A stretch of DNA of 64,000 bases. Origin: Gnetum montanum. Taxonomy: Eukaryota; Streptophyta; Gnetopsida; Gnetales; Gnetaceae. The translations under genes and the position numbers were made by a program. The stretch covers positions 655,206 through 719,205 of the forward strand of contig MNCI01004721.1 in assembly GCA_015680685.1 (NCBI GenBank), read 5' to 3'. Every line of letters begins with the position of its first letter. The stretch's first letter is position 1. Below, one piece after another: positions 42,492 to 53,559 of this stretch. The notes below the pieces were generated by a model. The model was not told the DNA's origin. It saw nothing but the letters and a program-made list of their open reading frames with translations, and did no database searches.

Positions 42492-43257
42492 TGGTGTAGG
42501 GGCTTCATCTTAATAGACCCCAATAGGATCCATTCCACAAACTTTTAAGTAAATCTAGCTTAGAAAATAAAAGCAACATAATGAAATGGAAAAAATTCCT
42601 TTATATTAATAAAACTCTAAAAATATAGAGAAAATACATAAAAAATGAGGAGCAAAGCTCAACTCACAACTCTCTCAAAGATCTTAGAGGCCATACTCAT
42701 TCTCTCCCAATTCTCAATTGCTCACAATGGAGCCCAAGCTCAAGATAAGATACTTATTAGAGATTTCCTCAACCTCTCTCAAGTGCTCTTCCTTGCCTCT
42801 CAATCAATTTCCTTACACAAGCTCTCCTTCGTCAAGAGCTCTCTATTTTGGTCTTTGTTTGGGTTGGACACCAAAAATGGTGAATTACATTAATATTTAT
42901 AAGCAATAAAAAAGAGACAAGAAACCTAGAAACCTTTCCTCAAGTTAACTTTATGTTCTTTAGATGTTTTCCAAGTCTTCTCACCTTCTCCCTGGTTGTT
43001 TTCATCTTGGTTTGACTATTTTTCAAATTTAGATGGTTGTTTTTAGAAGTTTCCTCAACTGTACAGGTTGTCTCTGATATTGTCAAGATGCCTCCTGTAA
43101 AAACCTAGCTCTTAACCAACATGTTTGCTAATTTTCCAAGATGTCTCATTTAGGCTCAAGATGTCTCATGCATAGTGGTGACATCTCATCTGAGACATCC
43201 CAAGTTTTGATGAGACATCTCACCTACCATGGCTAAATACAATGATGCTTATTTTGA
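42492..43257 (-). repeat. 5' LTR of X, truncated
   Basis: Begins TGGTGTAGGGG on the plus strand (CCCCTACACCA on the minus strand). TATA is at about 42885-42900. GAGATGTCTCA-type motifs lie at 43130-43230. It lacks the last part present in the left LTR (17180-17384), so its U3 start is lost. Confidence 0.75.
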
Positions 43258-43369
43258 TATTTGAGACATATCATGTTGTTTATATATCTAGAGACATAAG
43301 CATAGTTAAATAATTTTAGGTTTTAAAACCTCCTCTCTTACAAATATATAAAACATTATATATAATATG
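43258..43369. other. Short AT-rich segment between X and F
   Basis: Unassigned. It may be the 3' untranslated part of D or flank of X. Confidence 0.3.
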
Positions 43370-43896
43370 TGTTAGGATTTTGGAAAATGCCCAAACATTC
43401 TATTTGCTAATTATTCAAGTTTTAAAATTCATTTAGCCATTAAAGTATGAAAGAAAATGTTGTAGATTAAAAAGAAGATTAGAAAATCCAAGAAAAGGTG
43501 AAAAAATAGCTTAGAAAAACATAGTTTAAGTAAAATGATATAAAAAGATAGAAGGAATTAAGGAAAGTTTCATATAGAAGATGTCAAATGTAACAAAGTT
43601 CTTCCCTCTACTCAAGTATAAATAGAGGCCATGGACCTCATTGTATATCACCAATGAAGTAATGAGCTATTGAAGAAAAGTTATATCAAATTATTTTTTC
43701 TTATTTCTTGCTTCATTTTCTTTTTATATTATGAACTCTTTGACCATCTAGTTTTTCTTACTCTTGTAGCCATATCTCACAATAAAGTTCTTCCAATTAT
43801 AGACTAATCTCTTCCTAATTCTTACAATTATCTTTATAATTCCTTTCTTACAATTATTCTCACAAAGTTGATAATTATTATAAATTTATTCTTACA
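43370..43896 (+). repeat. Solo LTR F, 527 bp
   Basis: Starts TGTTAGGATT and ends TTCTTACA, imperfect inverted termini. The TATA box TATAAATAG at 43617-43625 is followed 35 bp later by a CACCAATGAAGTAATGAGC stretch typical of plant LTR R regions. The flanks ATATG (43365-43369) and ATATC (43897-43901) are a target duplication with one mismatch. No other copy of this LTR was noticed in the window. Confidence 0.72.
43617..43625 (+). promoter_or_regulatory. TATA box of solo LTR F
   Basis: TATAAATAG in the context CTCAAGTATAAATAGAGGCC, about 250 bp from the LTR start. Confidence 0.7.
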
Positions 43897-43929
43897 ATAT
43901 CATAGGAATTCTTTCATATTTCATGAATG

Positions 43930-44764
43930 CTTTCTCATAGTTTGAAGCCCAAGTTTGGCTCAAGTATGGTGGAAGATTGCATTCTTTGAAAAAAACCTAT
44001 AATTCACCTCAAATGGACTTTTACCAATAGCAACATAAAAAGCATTATTATATGAAAATTCAACATGACACAACAAGTTTTTCCCACTTGTTTAATTGTC
44101 CATCACATAAACATCTCAATATGTTTAGCAAGGAATTTATTTGCCACCTTCGTTTGGCCATTAGATTGTGGATGATATGCACTAGAAAATTTTAAATTTT
44201 TCCCTAAAATATTCCAAAGGGACCTCCAAAAATAACTTGTAAACATGGAGTCTTTGTCACTAACAATATTCAAAGAAATACCATGCAACTTCAGAACATG
44301 CTGGAAAAATAAATTTGCAACATGAGAGGCATCACTTACCTTCTTACATGGAATAAAATGTGCCATCTTGGAGAACCTATCCACAAAACAAAAATTTCAT
44401 CATTCCCACTCTTGGTCTTTGAAATACCACTCACAAAGTCCATTGACACACTTTTCCATGAACCTTTGGAAATTGCCTAAGAAATATAGTGTCCATCCAT
44501 ACCTTTACCTCCTTTGAACTTCTAATATGTCAAGAACTCATTCAAAAATTTTGAGACTTTTGTTGTTATACCAGGGAAAAAATAGTGCCTACCCACAAGT
44601 TCCAATGTTTTATCCCTACCCATGTGACTTGCCATGCCACTATAATGCTTTTCAAACAAAATATTTTTCCTAAAATCACAATTAGGAACACATACCTTTC
44701 CATTCTTAAATAATAGTTCATCTTGAATATGATAGTCCCTCCATTGGTCTATGCTATTCATCAA
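43930..44764 (-). pseudogene. Decayed integrase (D)
   Basis: The N-terminal zinc-binding region reads NCDFRKNILFEKHYSGMASH and MGRDKTLELVGRHYFFPGIT (44522-44764). The catalytic core reads DRFSKMAHFIPCKKVSDASH, then NIVSDKDSMFTSYFWRSLW and SAYHPQSNGQTKVANKFL (44103-44384). Asp residues of the DDE triad are visible in VSDKD. A GKSPFEV block continues to about 43940. A stretch between the two open pieces carries stops. It would have inserted element DNA. Homology ends near 43930, so the C-terminus with any chromodomain is gone. Confidence 0.85.
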
Positions 44765-44788
44765 TAGTTCTTTGAGGCTCCTCCAAAC

Positions 44789-45240
44789 CTATCCAAAATC
44801 AACATCATGCTCATATAAATAAGCAAATTCACCCATAGCTTCCACATGAGGTATGTTAAATTTTACCACATGCACCCTGGATAATGCATTAGCCAACACA
44901 TTAGCATTTCCACTTTTGTGCTTCAACACAAAATTGAAATCTTGTAAATGTGCAACCCACTTCATGTGCTTTACACTCAACCTCTTTTGTGAGTTTAGAA
45001 ATTGAAGTGCTTTGTGGTCCATCATCGAAGTGAATTCTTTGGGCAACAAGTAATGCCTCCAATGCTTGATTTCTTGAAGAATAGCGTACAACTCCTTCTC
45101 ATATACACTATATGTTTGCCTTGACTCATTCAATTTTTTAGAAAAGAAAGCAATAGGTCTACTTTCTTGTGAAAGTACCTCACTGATGGAAAGTCCACTT
45201 GCATCCACCTCCACATGAAAAAGCTTCTAAAAATCCAGAA
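44789..45240 (-). pseudogene. RNase H domain (D)
   Basis: The 141-codon open piece (44789-45214) begins VDASGLSISEVLSQ, the first active-site Asp. It continues IAFFSKKLNESRQTYSVYEK, then ELYAILQEIKHWRHYLLPKE and SMMDHKALQFL, and ends GNANVLANALSR. The order and spacing are standard for gypsy RNase H. The fragment is fairly intact but is cut off from RT by stops. Confidence 0.88.
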
Positions 45241-46033
45241 TTGCAAGCATTGGTTCATTGGTAATCTTTGCTTTCAACAAGTCAAAGCTCCCTTGGGTTT
45301 TGTTATTCCACCCAAATTCCTTATTTTTCTTCAACAAAGCAAACATAGACCATAAAATACCACTAAAAGTTTTGATGAACTATTTATAAAAACTTGCTAA
45401 ACCAAGGAATGATCTTACCTCCCCATCATTCTTAGGAGTTGGCCAATCCCTTATAGCCTTCACCTTGATAGATTCCATTTAAATATGATTTTTAGAAATC
45501 ACATGCTCTAAATATGTGATTTCCCTCTTGAAGAAATGACTTTTCTTCACGCTGATCACCAAATGTGCCTCCTCCAACTTCAATCACACCATGATCAAGT
45601 GATCTAAGTGCTTACCAATCAAGTCCTTCAATACATCATGCATCAACCTCATGAATGTAGCAAGTGCATTTGTGAGCCCAAATGGAATCACCAACCACTC
45701 AAACAATTTAGTTGGTGTTTTGAAAGCTATCTTCTAGTCATCACTAGGCTTGATTTTGATTTGATGGTATCCACTCTTCAAATCAATTTTGCTAAAAATT
45801 TCAGCATTGGTGAGGACATCAAGAATATCATGCATACTTGGAATAGGAAGCCTATACCTCATTGTTATGCTATTCATTTCCCTGGAATCAATGCACATCC
45901 TCCATGAGTTGCTATCCTTCTTTGACACAAGCACTAGTGGAACTATACAAGGTGAAATGGATTTTCTCATGAAGCCATTGGCAAGTAACTCCTCTACTTG
46001 CCTTTGCAGTTCAACCCTTTGATTTGGTGCCAT
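45241..46033 (-). pseudogene. Reverse transcriptase lacking the YxDD strand (D)
   Basis: The N-terminal fingers are open at 45734-46033: VEELLANGFMRKSISPCIVP, then DSNSWRMCIDSREMNSITMR and FSKIDLKSGYHQIKI. The next block, IPFGLTNALATFMRLMHDVL, is at about 45610-45690. Directly after it the sequence reads KDLIGKHLDHLI. The segment of about 18-20 codons that normally carries VYxDDIL and the following turn is absent. Thumb motifs FLGLASFYK follow near 45430. The loss of the active-site strand is a clean in-frame deletion, so this RT was dead before or apart from its later stops. Confidence 0.85.
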
Positions 46034-46087
46034 CTAGTAAGCTCTCTCTTTTGGAATGCTAGCATCAAGAATGAAGATAATTTGATG

Positions 46088-46846
46088 CTATACATTCCTC
46101 ATCATTGGTAGTCCATCCAATTTTCTCTTGAATACCTTGGGAAATTTCTCCTTCAAGCCTAGCACACTTGTAGGAAATTCAACCTGCACATCATCATGGT
46201 TAGTAAAAACAATTACCATAAGAACAAAACCAAAACTAGTTTCATCATGTTCCTTAATATATTCTCTCTCTCCTACAGGGATTAAGGAAGCATCAAGTGA
46301 GCTTTGTTGCCTCACCTTTTCAACCATCATAGAACTCAAATCATGGATTCCATTAGGTCTAACAACACTCCACACATTTCTTGCTCCATCAAATTGAGCA
46401 CCATTGTCAAAATTCCAAGTTCTAACAAGAATTACATCAGCACAATCTATTGGAAGTACATCACACCTCACAACATCATGGAAGGTTCCAATTTTAAATT
46501 TCAAAGTACATTGTTCCCTCACCTCTTGGGAAAGATCTTTAGATAACCAATGTACCTTATAGGGTCTTGTATGAGGATGAGTTACCAAACCCAATTTAGT
46601 AACTACCTTAGAAGAAATAACATTTTCTTGGGCTTCCCCATAAATCAAAATATGAATCCATTCCCTACTAAGAAAACAACATGCTTTAATTTGAAGCAAC
46701 AATTTCCTATTAGGATGATCTCCTCTATTCACGTTCCCCATGAATGCACAAGAATTTAATTTAGAAATATCCTCAATTTTTGGAGCATTAGGATTACCTA
46801 TCTGAAGAGCTTGGCTTGATGTCTCCTTCACCTCTATGGTTTGCAA
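46088..46846 (-). pseudogene. Retroelement protease region (D)
   Basis: One open frame of 252 codons. It contains the loop GEAQENVISSKVVTKLGL, where the catalytic D-S/T-G has become G-E-A. It continues THPHTRPYKVHWL, then FHDVVRCDVLPIDCADVILV and RTWNFD, and a linker toward RT (VLGLKEKFPKVF). This is the chromovirus-type protease and its connection to RT. Catalytic Asp is lost despite the long open frame. Confidence 0.78.
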
Positions 46847-46899
46847 ATCTTTACCCTTGGCTACCTTGTGAAGAAAACATTCCCATTGCTTATGTACCT

Positions 46900-47986
46900 A
46901 TTCTTCACACTTGAAGCATTGAAATTTTGATGAGCTACTACCTTGACCCTTACCTTCGTTGCTTAGGTCCTTCCTAGCTCTACCCTTCTCATCACCTCCT
47001 TCAGTCTTCTTATCTTGGTTGTTCTCATTGTCTTCAAATTTGGATTTGGATTCCGTATCAGATCTAGATCCCTTCACCTTACCCTTAGAAGTTTGTTTGC
47101 TCCTATTTTTGAATCCACCTAATTTCTTCTCAGCCTTAAGTGCCAAATCATAAGCCTCATCAAGTGTTTGTGGCTCATAAAAGGATAACTCTTGATGGTA
47201 TGTCATTTTGAGACCTCATAAAAATATTGAAGCTTGCTCATACTCCTCCTAATTTACCTTAGCTTGATGGAATAAATTCAAAATTCAATATAAAATTCTT
47301 TGACATCCTTGTTACCTTGCCTTAGGAATTTCAACTTCATAATGGTTTCTTGTATCCAACAGAACTATTCAAATTTCCTTTTCAACTTGTATTTCATTAG
47401 ATCCCAATATTTGATAAGCTAACCATTTCATCTTTCATAACCATGGAACTCCTTTTCCCATCATGTAGAAGCCATACCTTCTAATCTAGATTCAGTAATA
47501 GGTACTGTCAAGTTATTTGGTACCTCTTCCAATAGCATTTGCAAAAGCATTGGTACCATCTACACCGTTGAAAGTCTTCAACTCTACATATGGAAGTCTT
47601 GAAGCATTTTTTAATGCTCTAGCATGCCTTGCCTCATCTTCATCATCAAGCTTGCTTGAAGCAGTATTGAGCACCACTAGAGCCCTTGGAGTTATTATTT
47701 GAGAAATAGGATTCCCTTCCATTAGAATCCTTGATTGATGGTTTTCTACACTCCCATAGTTGGATTGACCTTTCTCTTCACCCACTCCATCTCCTCCTAG
47801 TTGTGAAACTTCTTCATTTGAACATACATGTTCTTCACCTCCACATGTTGGAATATCACTAGGACTAGCTTATCTGTTCACCTTTGTGCTAATTTCATCT
47901 AATCAAGTAACGATCATATTGAAGGCTAACTTCATGCTCTCCATGTCATGATTCAGAGCTTGCATTTGTTCTTTCTTGGGTGCCAT
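46900..47986 (-). pseudogene. gag of D
   Basis: The likely start is the ATG at 47986 (MAPKKEQMQALNHDMESMKL), 50 bp after the primer site. The acidic N-terminal part includes LPYVELKTFNGVDGTNAFAN (47513-47785); FNG near the start of the Retrotrans_gag domain is usual. The middle (47210-47510) is broken. The C-terminal piece (46898-47206) has TLDEAYDLALKAEKKLG, a Lys/Ser-rich linker and the CCHC start CFKCEE, continuing past a stop as VHKQWEC. Several frameshifts. Confidence 0.8.
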
Positions 47987-48035
47987 CTGAAATTGACAAA
48001 ATCCTCAACCAAAATCCTTGTAACAATAAAAATAA

Positions 48036-48047
48036 GCTCTGATACCA
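48036..48047 (-). other. Primer-binding site of D
   Basis: TGGTATCAGAGC on the minus strand, a perfect complement to plant initiator Met-tRNA 3' end, seven bases from the LTR end at 48055. Confidence 0.85.
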
Positions 48048-48054
48048 ATAACAC

Positions 48055-49152
48055 TGGAGTAGGTTCACTTCACAATTAAATCATCTTCAATGCACTAAAT
48101 CCAAATATCATGCAAAGAAAATTTATTTTCCAAAAAAATAAGAAAACCAATAATCTTCAATTAAATTATTCGAAGATTACAATAGGGTTCACATAACCCA
48201 CAAGCATCCAAAAACCTATCACACTCAAAAGATATTGTAGAGCAAGAGGCTCTACAATCACACAATGATTGTTCTCAATGCAAGATACAACCAAGAGAAA
48301 TCTCTCCCATAACCTAGGATTGAGATCTCAACTCACAAGTGAGATACAAGAGAATATAACACATATATCAACACATCACAAGCTAATCTTGGAGTTGCAA
48401 TCACCTATTACACTCACCTAATGTGCTTACCCAATCTCTCTTGCCCAGTTCTCCTTGCATACCAGCCCTCTCTCCTCTCATGGATGAAGGCATACATCAT
48501 TATAAAAATCCAAAAACCTAAGAAGCTTTCTATTTTCCTCCCTAAATTTTTCTCACATGGATCTAGAATCTTTTGGATGTTTCTCAATTAAAATGTCACA
48601 TTAGAGCTTTTCTTCTTCACTAGCATAGATGTCTCTTATGAGAGTTCTGCTCTCAAGAGAGATGTCTACTATTTTTGGAAGACACCTTCTTTGGATTGGA
48701 GACATCTTCACTTCAAGGGAGACATCTTTGGAAATACATCTATACTTCTAGGGAGATTTCTTTTATGAAAGTCCTAATCTTGGGAGAGACGTCTACTGTT
48801 TTTGGAAGACGTCTTCTTTGGGCTGGAGATATCTTCACTTTAGGGGAGATATCTTCACTTTAGGGGAGACATCTCTTCTGAAGGTGCTGAAAGTAAAAGT
48901 GTTCATTTTGATGCTAGAAGCCTCTGGATGCCTTTGAACAAGTCCCTATAGACTCTAGAACCTCCGAAACTCATCAAAATAATCCAAAAATATCTCCAAA
49001 CATGCCAAAACATCCAAGAATCTTCATCATAAGAATTCAACACAAAAACACACAAAAATTGGACACACACTTCCAGGTCTTCTTCAAGCATGAAAGCTTG
49101 CAAAAACAACTTGTAGGACAAGCACAAGGGAATCAGAAGAGGTGTTCCTACA
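48055..49152 (-). repeat. 5' LTR of D
   Basis: On the minus strand it starts TGTAGGAACACC and ends CCTACTCCA. A TATA-like TTTTTATAATG lies near 48500. AGACATCTC/GAGATGTCT-type motifs are dense at 48600-48880. Its outer third matches the X left LTR (17180-17330). The outer boundary could extend to about 49215. Confidence 0.75.
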
Positions 49153-49159
49153 CCACTTT

Positions 49160-50371
49160 TCCTTCAAATCATGAAATGGATGATATATTTCAAGATTCAT
49201 GAGGATTCATGAGTTTGATTAAGTGAGGTATTACATATTTGAAAGGTTTGTGTTGTATTGGTGAAGAGGATGCCATTGATGCCTCTCTTGCATTCTAAAT
49301 CTATTATGCTATATCAGTTAATTTGGTGACCAAGCCTTGCAAATGCTTAAGGTCCATTTGCTTATAGAATATGAATACTTCTTTTGTGATTTTAGCTCAT
49401 ATTCAAGTTTTTTATATTTTTTAGTTAGGTTATCAATATTCTATTTTCTCCATGAGTTTATAGTGTTGCTAATATTTTGTAACTAGGCTTTGCATAAATT
49501 ATATTTGTAATAATATTATATATATACATCTTCATACAATACATTTTTATATATTGTCATGCAAATTTTCATAATGGATTCATGTAAATCTAGTGAATAA
49601 CATTAATAATAGCTTACTCATGATGCAAAAACAAAATACTGAGCTTTCAAAAAATCTAGAGGTTTAAGTAATTTATATATTTGTATGAAAATTTTGTTTT
49701 GGTTTAGTTACCATATTCGCCTTTTAATCACATTGAACATAAGTGGATTTAAAAATGAAGAATGCTAATGTCTCTCACATTGTAGAGACTATGAAGGATT
49801 CTAAAGGTTTTGATTTTGTTTTACTTGATGATTTATATGAATATATATCAAAAGATACCAGTTCTCAATATTTATTTCTACATAGTAGTGGATTTATTTA
49901 CCTAAGTAACAATTTTACATTGATGATTTAGGCTATCCTTGAACACTATGGAATTAATATTTTACATGTTGCTATTTTTCTGAATCTTTTTGCCTTGTTG
50001 AACTTGCTAATTTTGAAATGGTTGAGATATCCTTAGATCTTAAATTTTTTATGGATAAGCATAATACCTTTGTTACTTAGGAATAGAAAATGGACTTTCA
50101 TCCCAACTCTTCTCATTATCCTAAAATTCTTTACTAGTTTGAATTAGAAAATCTTCCTCTTATTTTTCAAAGTTTTGAAAGTGAAATTATTGGTAGCAAT
50201 AGTATAATATTTAAAATAGAGTTAAAAATATTACTAGATTGTGTACAATGCATATGTTATTTTGTAGAGATTGAGATTTATGAAAAAGATAGAAAAAATT
50301 AAAATTCATGTTTTTCTTTAAAAATTACATGCTATAATTTATGAGATTGTTGTAGATATTGGGAAGGGGGA
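49160..50371. other. AT-rich region without assigned feature
   Basis: A 62-codon plus-strand ORF (49743-49931) has no recognisable domain. Sequence around 49930-50280 is weakly coding-like in shifting plus frames (for example FHPNSSHYPKIL near 50100), but I cannot assign it. Confidence 0.35.
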
Positions 50372-52300
50372 TGCCAGACCCCAAAATAGTAAATAATAAA
50401 ATATAAAAACTTTAGAGTACAATAGATTAACAAAAAGAAAGTATAAAAAAGTCCCAATAGCTTTGCAAATACTTTCTTAGGTTTTCATTCTTACAACCAA
50501 TCTTAATAGTTTTGCAGATACTTTCTTAGGTTTTCACTCTTACAACCAATCTTGAAAAACCTTCCTTGTAGAGTAGGAAAAGGATTAAGTGTTTTCTTTA
50601 TTTAGAAGTACCAACATGGGTTTTTACTTCTTAATAAATATTTTCTTATAAAAAGAAGGAGAAACTTGCTATAAAGATAAAAGAAAGCTTTAATAATAAA
50701 AAATGACCAAACAATAACAAAAGTTAAATGCTTCTTATACTTGAGTCTCAAAAAAAATTAATTATTCATGTTTAACTAGAAGCTTTTTTTCTTGAAGTTG
50801 CAACTGAAAAATGATATTGGTTAGAATATAATATTTAAATCTTGAAGAAAAATCATATGCATGCTCTTACTATTGAAGCCTAACTACACACTGAAGCTTC
50901 CAAATAGATAGAGATAAGTAGTTGAAGATACTTCTAAATGCAAAGAAAAGGAGTATATAAAGCACCTTAATCACCAAGAATAATATTATTAATGCTTGGT
51001 TGAAATTTATTACAAATTATGGATGTTCATTTCCAAGCATATTGTGTGGTAAGATACTAAAAAAACATGAGAAAATGGGTATTCATTTCCACAAATAGAA
51101 CATTAAGGAGAAAGAATTTCCATATTTTTAAGATGATTGTCAATAGGAAGACCTTGATGAATAAGACATCATAATAAAATACAAAGTTTTGGAAAGGCAG
51201 GAACTCTTTAATTATCTTTTATTTTTCTCATCCAAAAGTAAGATGATTATTCTTGTACAAATGTTCTTCACACTTACATAAGGATAATTCCACAAATTGT
51301 GTGTTGAAATACTTAGCATTCATAAATGGTCTTCAGATCGATATAAGCCTTGATAGATCAATGCTTATGAAATGAAGAGGCACAAAGCTTCCAATCAAAT
51401 ACAGAATGATCCTACCACATAAAAACCATGAATGGTAGAGAAATAACAAAAAGTGAGACTTTAATGTTAGAAAAATGGTATATAAAAAAAGTGTAAATTG
51501 TCAAAAAAAATGACTAAGTATACATTATCAAAAAATAAACTAAATGTGGAATGAAGTATAAGTGACAAAATTAAAAATAAGTATAAAATTTTTATAAAAG
51601 AGCATAAGATATTCAAAAATCAAGACTATAATGTGGAGGGAAGAATATTAGATTCCTTCCTAGATAATGGGATTTTTATGCTAAAAAATGACTGAGCATA
51701 AACTATTGGAAAACTGGATAAGTATAGAATGTTGTATAGGAGATAGGATAAATTCTAAGTATATAATATAAATGAATGAGTATAAAATAATTAATATGAG
51801 ATGCTAAGATATGGGGAAAAGGTATTGGATTCCTTTCCAAACAATAAAATGCTTTATTAATGAATAACAAAGTATTCACCTTCTATGGAGGGCCAAGTAA
51901 TAAGTGATAGGTGATAAATGTAAGTATAATAAAATTGATAATAGAGGCTTGAATCTTAAGCAAAATATGGATTTGGAGAGTCAAATTAAACCTTTGAAGG
52001 TTTAGGATATGGATGGAAAGCTATAGGATAGTTCTAGGATTAATTTTAGGCTAAGATAGGGTTATTTCAACTAATGATCTCATCATTAATATTGGAGCTA
52101 AAAAAATTCCAACTCTAAAAGGTACTATAGAAGCCAAAATATTCTATGTTTGGAAGTGATACTAAAGATGTAGAAGATGGCCATAGAGCATGCAGATGCT
52201 ATGATGTTGATAGACACTTGTGCTCTTTATCTCCTAAAATTTGACAAGTGCTCTTAGGAAGTTAACCTTAAAATTTGTGTTTTGAACTCATATTTATAAG
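50372..52300 (-). repeat. LTR-like 3' end of E
   Basis: On the minus strand it ends GGGGTCTGGCA at 50372. The inverse-oriented copy at 10600-12060 aligns with 50900-52290. The other boundary is uncertain, and no clear TATA was fixed. Confidence 0.5.
50455..50553. repeat. Tandem duplication, about 50 bp x 2
   Basis: 'aatagctttgcaaatacttt' and 'aatagttttgcagatacttt' begin two units that both continue to 'cttacaaccaatctt'. Three or four substitutions separate the units. Confidence 0.9.
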
Positions 52301-53559
52301 CAAAATGTTACCAATGTCATCTTAGGATTGTCAAAATTGAGCTTAGAGTTAAGCGTAACTTGTCATTGAGTTTAAAAATAGCAAGTTTGATCTTTGGCCT
52401 TGACATGCACAGTAACCTATCAAGGTGATGCTAATGTTAATGTTGATGTCATCGTCAATGTTACTAGCACTTGGCTAAATTTTGACAAATTTACCGAAGT
52501 ATTGATAATGAACTTCAAGGGTTTTATTTGACTTCCTAACTAACTTCTAATGTTGTCAAGGAAGCCAAGGGATATGGAGAAGATGTTGAATGCTAAGATT
52601 GCTCATGATGTTTGAATGTTAGCAGTGTTGAAATTTCTGATGTTGATGTTACCATTAGCATTAGTTAAAAACTTAGAAAATTTTTGATTAAATTTTCAAA
52701 TCTTGTCCAACACCTCCCAAGACAACCAAACTGGCATTGAAATAAGTTGGAATAATATCAAAGTAATTCTGACATCACCAATACATTTATCATGATGATG
52801 GTGCTATGTCACAAAAAGGAGACATGGCTAAATCTTACACATAAGATGGCAAAAAGGATGCCTTTTATGATATTCACACCCTAGCCCACTAATGCTCTTA
52901 ACTCACCCTTACTAAAATAGAATAAGTTGCTCAATCCTCACTAGATTTCTTGATGTGAGAAAAGAGAATGAGATAGGAAAGGGATATAGAGGGAGGATAG
53001 AGAAATGAGAAAGAAGAGATGAAAAATAGACTTGTGAAATTCAAAAAGTGATAAAAAATGAAAAATAGAGGTACATTTCCTATAGATCAAGATGAGATGG
53101 TATGCCATAGAATAAGGGACTAGATCTCATACTCTAATGATTGTTGATGCTTGAAAAATTAATTTCCTTCCTATTCCACTAAAACTCAACACACCTTCAT
53201 ATTGAGTTAAAATTATAGAACACTCATGACTCACTACATGAGGTTAATTACTAATAATACCTTCACCATATTGTGCTATAGATAAAATTTAGTAGAATAA
53301 GATAGGAAGAGTTTAGGGAAAATAGATGAAATTTTATGAGGGAGATAGAAGAAAATAATACAATATATATATAGAAAGGGGTAGGGAGTAGATTAAAAAT
53401 AATGCAATAAAAAGTAGAGTGAGATAGAAAAAGAGTGACAGAAAACATGATGTTTCTTAATTTTTTGACCTCCATTGTAGTATCATTTGAGGTATGCCTT
53501 ATTTACTATGTCTAGGTATTGATAGTATGCTCCATTACTAAGGCTCCTGATGATGATGA
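52301..53559. other. Noncoding part of E between LTR-like end and integrase
   Basis: AT-rich with no long frame. The 70-codon minus-strand ORF at 53263-53475 is hydrophobic, rich in Phe/Leu/Ile/Ser, and probably chance. Confidence 0.4.

Larger units (their letters stand above)
16455..43257 (-). mobile_element. Outer LTR element X, host of A3 and C
   Basis: Left LTR (3') about 16455-17384, right LTR (5') 42492-43257, minus orientation. The internal sequence survives in three pieces: 17385-18551, 35327-35435 and 42028-42490. Together these are only about 1.7 kb. A3 (with B inside) and C account for the remaining length. The pieces are joined by exact target duplications, CCACT for A3 and TGAAG for C. 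A tRNA-Met-type primer site lies at 42478-42489 and a polypurine tract at 17385-17396. There is no pol, so X is a non-autonomous element. Its LTR resembles that of D, a possible autonomous partner. No target duplication could be fixed for X because its right LTR is truncated. Confidence 0.75.
43930..49152 (-). mobile_element. Chromovirus-like Ty3/gypsy element D
   Basis: On the minus strand: 5' LTR (49152 to 48055), primer site, gag (47986 to 46900), protease (46846 to 46088), RT (46033 to 45241), RNase H (45240 to 44789) and integrase (44764 to 43930). The domain order and the RT/integrase wording match plant chromoviruses. The 3' end after integrase, with the 3' LTR, is missing or replaced (F and X lie there). 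All major domains are legible, yet RT has lost its active-site strand. Confidence 0.88.

Noticed and set aside
42478-48047. tRNA fragments suggested by the Met-tRNA complement at 40877, 42478 and 48036
   Set aside because: They are 12-base primer-binding sites next to LTR ends, not tRNA genes.
49743-49931. 62-codon plus-strand ORF as a small gene
   Set aside because: No domain, no promoter or splice evidence, AT-rich surroundings; insufficient support.
50350-50371. Plus-strand polypurine tract (GGGAAGGGGGA before TGCCAGACC) marking another element on the plus strand
   Set aside because: The sequence to the right is the end of the minus-oriented E repeat, and no plus-strand LTR was found. 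It could be chance next to the LTR end.
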